64,000 nucleotides of DNA from PFJX01 sp031426735. Its GTDB lineage: Bacteria > Pseudomonadota > Gammaproteobacteria > Burkholderiales > Thiobacillaceae. Positions within the stretch are counted from its first letter, which is position 1. Each line of letters begins with the position of its first letter. Shown here one piece after another: positions 58,287 through 64,000 of the stretch. Made by a program: the position numbers and the translations under genes. The notes under the pieces were generated by a model. That model was not told where the DNA came from, ran no database searches, and worked only from the letters and a program-made list of their open reading frames with translations. The DNA is taken from the NCBI GenBank assembly GCA_031426735.1, contig JASJPK010000049.1, positions 1-64,000 on the forward strand, in the 5' to 3' direction.

Positions 58287-60317
58287 TTGGCCGTCACATT
58301 TCCCAATAGCCCTTTTGCACTGCACCAACCGTTTCCGCCAGCGGGTGATCAACCCGTGGCGATCGAGCAACTGGTCGCCGGCATCGATCAAGGCATGCGC
58401 TTCCAGACGCTGCTCGGGGTGACCGGCTCGGGCAAGACCTACACGATGGCCAACGTCATCGCCCGCCTCGGCCGGCCGGCCTTCGTGATGGCGCCGAACA
58501 AGACCTTGGCGGCACAGTTGTATGCCGAATTCCGCGAGTTCTTCCCGGACAACGCGGTCGAATACTTCGTCTCCTACTACGACTACTACCAGCCCGAGGC
58601 CTACGTGCCGTCGCGCGATCTGTTCATCGAGAAGGATTCCAGCATCAACGAGCACATCGAACAGATGCGTTTGTCCGCCACCAAGGCGCTGCTGGAGCGG
58701 GAAGACTGCGTCATCGTCGCTACCGTATCGGCGATCTACGGCATCGGCGACCCGGTCGATTACCACGGCATGATTCTGCATCTGCGCCAGGGCGAGAAAA
58801 TCGACCAACGCGCCGTGATCCGCCGCCTGACCGAGATGCAGTACCAGCGCAATGAGATGGAGTTCAAGCGCGGTGTGTTCCGCGTCAAGGGCGACGTGAT
58901 CGACATCTTCCCGGCGGAACACGCCGAAACCGCCGTACGCGTCTCGCTGTTCGACGACGAGGTGGAAAGCATCAGCCTGTTCGATCCGCTCACCGGGCAG
59001 GTCGTGCACAAGGCGGCGCGCTTCACCGTGTACCCGTCCAGCCATTACGTGACGCCGCGCGACGTGGTGCTGACCGCCGTCGACAAGATCAAACTGGAAC
59101 TGGCCGACCGCCTGGAGTTTTTTCAGAAGAACAACAAGCTGGTGGAAGCGCAGCGCATCGAGCAGCGCACCCGCTTCGACCTGGAATTGCTGGCCGAACT
59201 CGGCTTCTGCAAGGGCATCGAGAACTACTCGCGGCATTTGTCCGGGCGCAATCCGGGTGAACCGCCGCCGACCCTGATCGACTACCTGCCGCCCAACGCG
59301 CTGATGTTCATCGACGAATCGCACGTCACCGTGCCGCAGGTCGGCGGCATGTACAAGGGCGACCGCGCGCGCAAGGAAAACCTGGTCGATTACGGTTTCC
59401 GCCTGCCCAGCGCGCTGGACAACCGGCCGCTGCGCTTCGACGAATTCGAGACCGTGATGCGCCAGACCGTGTTCGTCTCCGCGACGCCCGGCCCGTACGA
59501 AAAACTGCACGAACAGCAGGTGGTGGAACAGGTCGCGCGCCCGACCGGCCTGATCGACCCGGTGATCGAGATTCGCCCGGTCGGCACCCAGGTCGACGAT
59601 CTGATGTCGGCGATCAATCAACGCACCGCGCTCGGCGAGCGGGTGATGGTCACCACGCTGACCAAACGCATGTCCGAGCAACTCACCGAATACCTGTCGG
59701 AACACGGCATCAAGGTGCGCTATCTGCATTCCGACATCGAAACGGTCGAGCGGGTCGAGATCATCCGCGACCTGCGCCTCGGCGTATTCGACGTGCTGAT
59801 CGGCATCAACCTGCTGCGCGAAGGTCTGGATATACCCGAGGTGTCGCTGGTCGCCATCCTGGACGCCGACAAGGAAGGTTTCCTGCGCTCCGAACGCTCG
59901 CTGATCCAGACCATGGGCCGCGCCGCCCGCCACCTGAACGGCACCGCCCTGCTCTACGCCGACCGCATCACCGATTCGATGCGCCGCGCCATCGACGAAA
60001 TCGAACGCCGCCGCAACAAGCAGATCGCCTTCAATCTGGCCAACGGCATTACGCCGAAAGGCGTGGTCAAGCGCATCAAGGACATCATCGACGGCGTCTA
60101 CAACCCGGACGCGGCGAATCAGGAACTGAAAGCGGCCCAGTCGCGCGCCAAGTACGAGGTGATGAGCGAGAAAGACCTGGCGAAAGAAATCAAACGGCTG
60201 GAAAAAGACATGCTGGCCGCCGCGAAAAACCTGGAATTCGAGAAAGCGGCGGAACTGCGCGACAAGTTGCACAACCTCAAGAAACAGTTATTTGGAGTGG
60301 AAGAACACGATGAGTAA
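58287..60317 (+). CDS. uvrB: Excinuclease ABC subunit B
   Basis: UvrB is the damage-verifying helicase of nucleotide excision repair. The 676-residue protein has Walker A LLGVTGSGKTYTMANVIA, the beta-hairpin region YYDYYQPEAYVPSRDLFIEK, FIDESHVTVPQ (Walker B), EGLDIPEVSLVAILDADKEG, QTMGRAARH, and the C-terminal UVR helix pair (KEIKRLEKDMLAAAKNLEFE). The start is TTG at 58287 (MAVTFPNSPFALHQPFPPAG); no ATG is available nearby. No LexA-type box was seen in the 78-bp gap upstream. Confidence 0.96.
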   Translation: MAVTFPNSPFALHQPFPPAGDQPVAIEQLVAGIDQGMRFQTLLGVTGSGKTYTMANVIARLGRPAFVMAPNKTLAAQLYAEFREFFPDNAVEYFVSYYDYYQPEAYVPSRDLFIEKDSSINEHIEQMRLSATKALLEREDCVIVATVSAIYGIGDPVDYHGMILHLRQGEKIDQRAVIRRLTEMQYQRNEMEFKRGVFRVKGDVIDIFPAEHAETAVRVSLFDDEVESISLFDPLTGQVVHKAARFTVYPSSHYVTPRDVVLTAVDKIKLELADRLEFFQKNNKLVEAQRIEQRTRFDLELLAELGFCKGIENYSRHLSGRNPGEPPPTLIDYLPPNALMFIDESHVTVPQVGGMYKGDRARKENLVDYGFRLPSALDNRPLRFDEFETVMRQTVFVSATPGPYEKLHEQQVVEQVARPTGLIDPVIEIRPVGTQVDDLMSAINQRTALGERVMVTTLTKRMSEQLTEYLSEHGIKVRYLHSDIETVERVEIIRDLRLGVFDVLIGINLLREGLDIPEVSLVAILDADKEGFLRSERSLIQTMGRAARHLNGTALLYADRITDSMRRAIDEIERRRNKQIAFNLANGITPKGVVKRIKDIIDGVYNPDAANQELKAAQSRAKYEVMSEKDLAKEIKRLEKDMLAAAKNLEFEKAAELRDKLHNLKKQLFGVEEHDE

Positions 60318-60789
60318 GACCAAGGTTTTGTTCGTTTGCATGGGCAACATCTGCCGTTCGCCCACCGCCGAAGGCGTATTCCGCGACAAGGTCAAGAAGG
60401 CGGGCCTCGCGGCCAGCGTGCAGACAGATTCCGCCGGCACGCATGGTTATCACGTCGGCAATCCGCCCGATGCCCGCGCCCAGGAAGCTGCGCGCGGACG
60501 CGGTTACGACCTGTCCGATTTGCGCGGACGCGAGGTTTGCGAGCGGGATTTCGAAGCGTTCGATTACATCCTGGCGATGGATAAGGACAACCTGGCGATA
60601 CTGCAAAAGAAATGTCCGGCACATTTGCAGCACAAAGTGCGCCGGTTGCTCTCGTTCAGCCGCCGCTATCCCAATCTGGACGTGCCCGACCCCTACTACG
60701 GCGGCCGCGCCGGCTTCGATATGGTGCTGGATATGGTGGAAGACGCAGCGGAAGGATTGATCGAAGCGATCAACCGCAAAGCGAAATAA
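60310..60789 (+). CDS. Low-molecular-weight protein tyrosine phosphatase
   Basis: The 159-residue protein has the P-loop CMGNICRS (C-x5-R-S) near the N-terminus and the general-acid motif VPDPYYGG. LMW-PTPs dephosphorylate tyrosine on regulatory or capsule-export kinases. The start overlaps the uvrB stop by 8 nt, so it is expressed with uvrB although no functional link is known. A strong terminator follows. Confidence 0.94.
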   Translation: MSKTKVLFVCMGNICRSPTAEGVFRDKVKKAGLAASVQTDSAGTHGYHVGNPPDARAQEAARGRGYDLSDLRGREVCERDFEAFDYILAMDKDNLAILQKKCPAHLQHKVRRLLSFSRRYPNLDVPDPYYGGRAGFDMVLDMVEDAAEGLIEAINRKAK

Positions 60790-60805
60790 AGCCAGGAAAT
60801 CAATT

Positions 60806-60837
60806 AAAAAAGCCGGCGTTGAAGCGCCGGCTTTTTT
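60806..60837. terminator. Bidirectional rho-independent terminator
   Basis: GCCGGCG (60812-60818) and CGCCGGC (60825-60831) with loop TTGAAG, A-run before and T-run (60832-60837) after. It separates the convergent phosphatase and rne genes. Confidence 0.92.
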
Positions 60838-60854
60838 GTGGGCACGCTGCCTGA

Positions 60855-63638
60855 TCAGTCAGCGCTGTTTTGCTCTGCTGCGGCAGGCCGGGTCTCCACC
60901 ATCACCAGCGGCTCGGCGCTGGCCGACACGTCGGACTTCGGACGCGCGCGGCGACGCGGATTCGACGGCGGACCCCACTCGCTCGGCGTCTCGGCACTCG
61001 CCTGAGCAGCGCTGGGCTCGCTCGCAGCGACGCTTTCCGAACGGGTTTCCACCATGACCAGGGCATCGGCGGCAGCTTGCGCATTGCCACGACCGCCACG
61101 GCTGCGACGCCGACGCGGAGAAGTAGCCGGTTCGTCGGCTTCGGCGGCAACAGCAGCTTCGACCGGCGCAGCGGTTTCCACCAGTTGCAAGCCAGCCGTA
61201 GCCAAGTCTTCGCTCGCTTGCGGACTAGGCGCTGCGACCGGTTCAGGCCGGGCCTGTACAGGCTGGACCGGCTCGGCGGCAGGTTGCACTCTTGCCGGTT
61301 CCGGCGCGCTCTCCAAGCGAATCACCAGCGGCACGCTGTTGTCGACGGCAGCCACCGGGGCGGCTGCGCTAACCGGTTGATTTTCGGCTTCGGCAACAAT
61401 TTCGCTGACCGTCTGGTCGGCAACGGCGCCCGCGCCTTCCGGGCGGCCTTCGCCACGACGACCACGTCCGCCACGACGGCCGCGGCGGCGGCTATCGCGT
61501 TCCTCGCCGCCGGCTTCGGCCGGCGATTCGGCGGCAACCTGACTCGTTTCCATCGGCGCAGTCACAACCGGTTTCGGCTCGACTGCACGCGGCGCCTCGG
61601 CAGCAGGTTGACGCTCGCGACGCGGACGCTCAGGACGCTCAGGACGTTCGGCGCGTTCGGGACGTTCGCCACGCGGCTCGCGGTTCTCACGCGGTTCCTG
61701 ACGCTCGCCCTTGGTTTCCTGACGTTCAGTACGGGCAGGACGCTCGCTTTGCTCACCACGATCCGGACGTTCGCCGCGCGGCTTGCGCTCGCCGCGGCCT
61801 TCGCGGCCGTCACGATTGTCCCGCTCGCCACGGCCATCGCGACCGCGACGCGGTTCCCGCTCACGTCGCGGTTCGGCCTTTTTGACTTCTTCCGGCTTGG
61901 CTTCTTCAACCGGTTCGGTGCTGCTGCGCAACCAGCCGAACAAGCGACTGAACAGGCCAGGCTTGGCGACCTCGACAACCGGCGCCGGCGCGGCAGCGAC
62001 CGGGGTAACGTGGGCCGGAGCCGGCTGCGACGGCGTGATGCCCTGCACCACCGGCTGCGGCCGTTCGGGTTTGTCGGCGCCGCCGTTGCGCGGCTGCATT
62101 TCCGCTTCGACCGGTTTTTCCACCATGCGGTAACTCGGCGCCAGCGGTTCGGTCTGGTTGAGTTGGTCGTGCCGGAAACGGGCCAGGTTATAGCGCGGCG
62201 TTTCGAAATGCATGTTGGGGATCAACATGATTTCGACGCGGTGACGTGCTTCGATGGACAGGATGTCGTGGCGCTTTTCGTTGAGCAGGAAGGTCGCGAC
62301 ATCGACCGGGATCTGCAGATGCACGGCGCCCGTGTTGTCCTTCATGGCCTCTTCCTGCAGCATGCGCAACAGGTGCAACGCGAAGGATTCGGTGCTGCGC
62401 ACGTGGCCGGTACCGGCGCAACGCGGGCAGGTGATGTAACTGGTTTCGCCGAGGCTGGGTTGCAGGCGCTGGCGCGACAGTTCGAGCAGGCCGAAGCGGG
62501 AAATCTTGCCGGTCTGCACGCGGGCGCGGTCATGGTGCAGCGAATCGCGCAGGCGGTCTTCGACCTCGCGCTGATTCTTCTGGTTTTCCATGTCGATGAA
62601 GTCGATCACGATCAAGCCGCCGAGGTCACGCAGACGCAGTTGCCGGGCAACCTCTTCTGCCGCTTCCAGATTGGTGTTGAACGCGGTCTGCTCGATATCG
62701 CTGCCCTTGGTGGCCTGCGCCGAGTTGACGTCGACCGCAACCAGCGCTTCGGTATGGTCGATGACGATGGCGCCGCCGGACGGCAACGTGACCATGCGCG
62801 AGAAGGCGCTTTCGATCTGGTGTTCGATCTGGAAACGCGAGAACAACGGCACCGGGTCGGTGTAGAGCTTGACCTTGTGCACGTTGGGCGGCATCACGTG
62901 CGCCATGAACTGGCGCGCCTGCTCGTAGATGGCCGGCTCGTCGATCAGCAGTTCGCCGATATCGGGCGTGAAGTAGTCGCGAATGGCGCGGATCACCAGG
63001 CTGGATTCCTGATAGATCAGGAAGGCGCCAGTCTGGCCCTTGGCGGCACCGTCGATGGCGGTCCACAACTGCAGCAGGTAGTTCAAGTCCCACTGCAATT
63101 CCTCGACGCTGCGGCCGATGCCGGCAGTGCGGCCGATCAAACTCATGCCGGCGGGCACTTCCAGTTGCGCCAGCGCATCGCGCAGTTCGTTGCGCTCTTC
63201 GCCTTCGATCCGGCGCGAAACGCCACCGCCGCGCGGGTTGTTCGGCATCAGGACCAGATAACGGCCGGCCAGGCTGACCTGGTTGGTCAGTGCGGCGCCC
63301 TTGTTGCCGCGCTCGTCCTTCTCCACCTGCACAACCAGTTCAAGGCCTTCCTTGAGCAGATCCTGCATGCGGCCGCGGCTGAAATCGCCTTTTTCGGCGC
63401 CGGGAATGGCGGAACGGGAGATTTCCTTGAACGGCAGGAAACCGTGGCGGTCGGTACCGTAGTTGACGAAGCAGGCTTCGAGCGAGGGTTCGACGCGCGT
63501 GACAATGGCTTTGTAGATATTGCCTTTGCGCTGTTCCTTGTTAGCGGACTCAATATCGAGATCGACCAGTTTCTGGCCTTCGACAATGGCGACGCGGAGC
63601 TCCTCCGCTTGCGTCGCGTTGAACAACATACGTTTCAT
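60855..63638 (-). CDS. rne: Ribonuclease E
   Basis: RNase E starts most mRNA decay and processes rRNA and tRNA. The 927-residue protein has an S1 domain (about 38-120, GNIYKAIVTRVEPSLEACFV), a 5' sensor/RNase H-like part, and the catalytic DNase I-like domain with VAVDVNSAQATKG and VIDFIDMENQKNQ (metal Asp residues). The zinc link CPRCAGTGHV follows. The C-terminal half is an Arg/Glu/Pro-rich scaffold (about 530-927), poorly conserved as in other RNase E proteins. Met 63638 starts MKRMLFNATQAEELRVAIV. Confidence 0.95.
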   Translation of the reverse strand: MKRMLFNATQAEELRVAIVEGQKLVDLDIESANKEQRKGNIYKAIVTRVEPSLEACFVNYGTDRHGFLPFKEISRSAIPGAEKGDFSRGRMQDLLKEGLELVVQVEKDERGNKGAALTNQVSLAGRYLVLMPNNPRGGGVSRRIEGEERNELRDALAQLEVPAGMSLIGRTAGIGRSVEELQWDLNYLLQLWTAIDGAAKGQTGAFLIYQESSLVIRAIRDYFTPDIGELLIDEPAIYEQARQFMAHVMPPNVHKVKLYTDPVPLFSRFQIEHQIESAFSRMVTLPSGGAIVIDHTEALVAVDVNSAQATKGSDIEQTAFNTNLEAAEEVARQLRLRDLGGLIVIDFIDMENQKNQREVEDRLRDSLHHDRARVQTGKISRFGLLELSRQRLQPSLGETSYITCPRCAGTGHVRSTESFALHLLRMLQEEAMKDNTGAVHLQIPVDVATFLLNEKRHDILSIEARHRVEIMLIPNMHFETPRYNLARFRHDQLNQTEPLAPSYRMVEKPVEAEMQPRNGGADKPERPQPVVQGITPSQPAPAHVTPVAAAPAPVVEVAKPGLFSRLFGWLRSSTEPVEEAKPEEVKKAEPRREREPRRGRDGRGERDNRDGREGRGERKPRGERPDRGEQSERPARTERQETKGERQEPRENREPRGERPERAERPERPERPRRERQPAAEAPRAVEPKPVVTAPMETSQVAAESPAEAGGEERDSRRRGRRGGRGRRGEGRPEGAGAVADQTVSEIVAEAENQPVSAAAPVAAVDNSVPLVIRLESAPEPARVQPAAEPVQPVQARPEPVAAPSPQASEDLATAGLQLVETAAPVEAAVAAEADEPATSPRRRRSRGGRGNAQAAADALVMVETRSESVAASEPSAAQASAETPSEWGPPSNPRRRARPKSDVSASAEPLVMVETRPAAAEQNSAD

Positions 63639-64000
63639 GTTTCACCCCAGCGCTCTCGCACCCCGGGGGACAAACCCCGCCGCACGGCCCCGTTGATCAG
63701 GGACTGGGTGCAGCGGCAATGCAGGGCAGGGGATCAGGCGGCGTGTTTAGTTTTGTCGCTGAGCGGCTGGAGCATGGTTGAGGTTCATCGTTTTTTCCCG
63801 TCGATTCAGGCTGTTAGTCAGTTTACAAATACCGAATTCAGCGTTGAACCGCGCGGGGAATCATCCGGGTGCGGGTCGCGCATGTTAATTGCGTTACCAT
63901 CGCTGCTTTTTTCGGGCGCTGCCTTTCAGGCTTACTAACGTCACTGATGTTCCTTCGTTCGGCGCTCAAGCGCACAAACGAAGCACGAACACCGTAAACA
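63639..64000. promoter_or_regulatory. rne upstream region and window edge
   Basis: The 5' leader of rne on the minus strand is at least 200 nt; in E. coli a long rne leader mediates autoregulation. GC-rich stems (CCCCGGGG near 63661, then ACCCCGCC) could form such structure. At the right end TTCGTTCGGCG / AGCGCACAAACGAA hints at another hairpin. No gene is complete between 63639 and 64000. Confidence 0.45.

Noticed and set aside
57018..60272. A 1084-codon minus-strand frame spanning uvrB and the aminotransferase
   Set aside because: Only the first 1.19 kb (57018-58208) encodes a protein, the aminotransferase. The rest is the antisense of uvrB in a GC-rich genome where stop codons are rare.
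60870..63938. A 1022-codon plus-strand frame opposite rne
   Set aside because: It is low-complexity, Arg/Phe/Leu-rich and mirrors the RNase E gene, whose domains are unmistakable.

Overview
The window looks like a chromosomal segment of a GC-rich, nitrogen-fixing betaproteobacterium, probably from the Rhodocyclales/Nitrosomonadales side. The reasons are protein resemblance (RNase E, UvrB, polyphosphate:AMP phosphotransferase), a nif gene order close to that known from Azotobacter and betaproteobacterial diazotrophs, and many short hairpin repeats beginning GTAGG between genes. The genus cannot be fixed by reading alone.

Layout. Positions 1-11.4 kb hold housekeeping genes: a CorB-like membrane protein cut by the left edge, rlmD, a PolB-like exonuclease, 6-phosphogluconolactonase, a DUF4139 protein, a 2OG-Fe(II) oxygenase, polyphosphate:AMP phosphotransferase, an FKBP prolyl isomerase, an OmpA-like lipoprotein and a haem-sensor-like diguanylate cyclase. 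Positions 11.5-22.2 kb are a nif accessory region in two operons. The first is nifN-nifX-rseC-like-DUF269-DUF683-fdxB, a 2Fe-2S ferredoxin, two unknowns, a GNAT and a NifZ-like gene. The second is nifV-cysE-orf-nifW-nifZ-nifM-rrf2. Each is preceded by a sigma-54 promoter with the same 17-base core, and a consensus NifA site lies before nifN. The structural genes nifHDK and nifE are not in the window.

Positions 22.2-28.2 kb are a repeat-rich accessory stretch. It holds a BBE-type FAD oxidoreductase, an exported truncated haemoglobin, an AT-rich gene pair (membrane protein plus zinc peptidase) and the 5' stub of a group II intron. Positions 28.2-36.1 kb hold a tight co-directional cluster: a carbohydrate-binding/gluconate-dehydrogenase-subunit-3 fusion, a GMC oxidoreductase, two related cupin proteins and the glycogen debranching enzyme GlgX. 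I know of no described system with this composition, and it is the main candidate for a new pathway (oxidation of a glycogen-derived or similar sugar).

Positions 37.7-56.9 kb are an integrated element of about 19.2 kb in the 3' end of tRNA-Asn(GTT). It has 51-bp direct repeats (attL/attR), a tyrosine integrase and paired arm-type repeats at both ends. Its cargo is HigBA, a primosome-like HTH protein and DnaB helicase, a long tape-measure-like protein, a Mu-F-like head protein, an HD-domain hydrolase similar to alarmone hydrolases, and many unknowns. No large terminase, portal, major capsid or lysis gene is recognisable, so it may be a satellite or a decayed prophage. From 57 kb the chromosome resumes with an aspartate aminotransferase, uvrB, a low-molecular-weight tyrosine phosphatase and rne.
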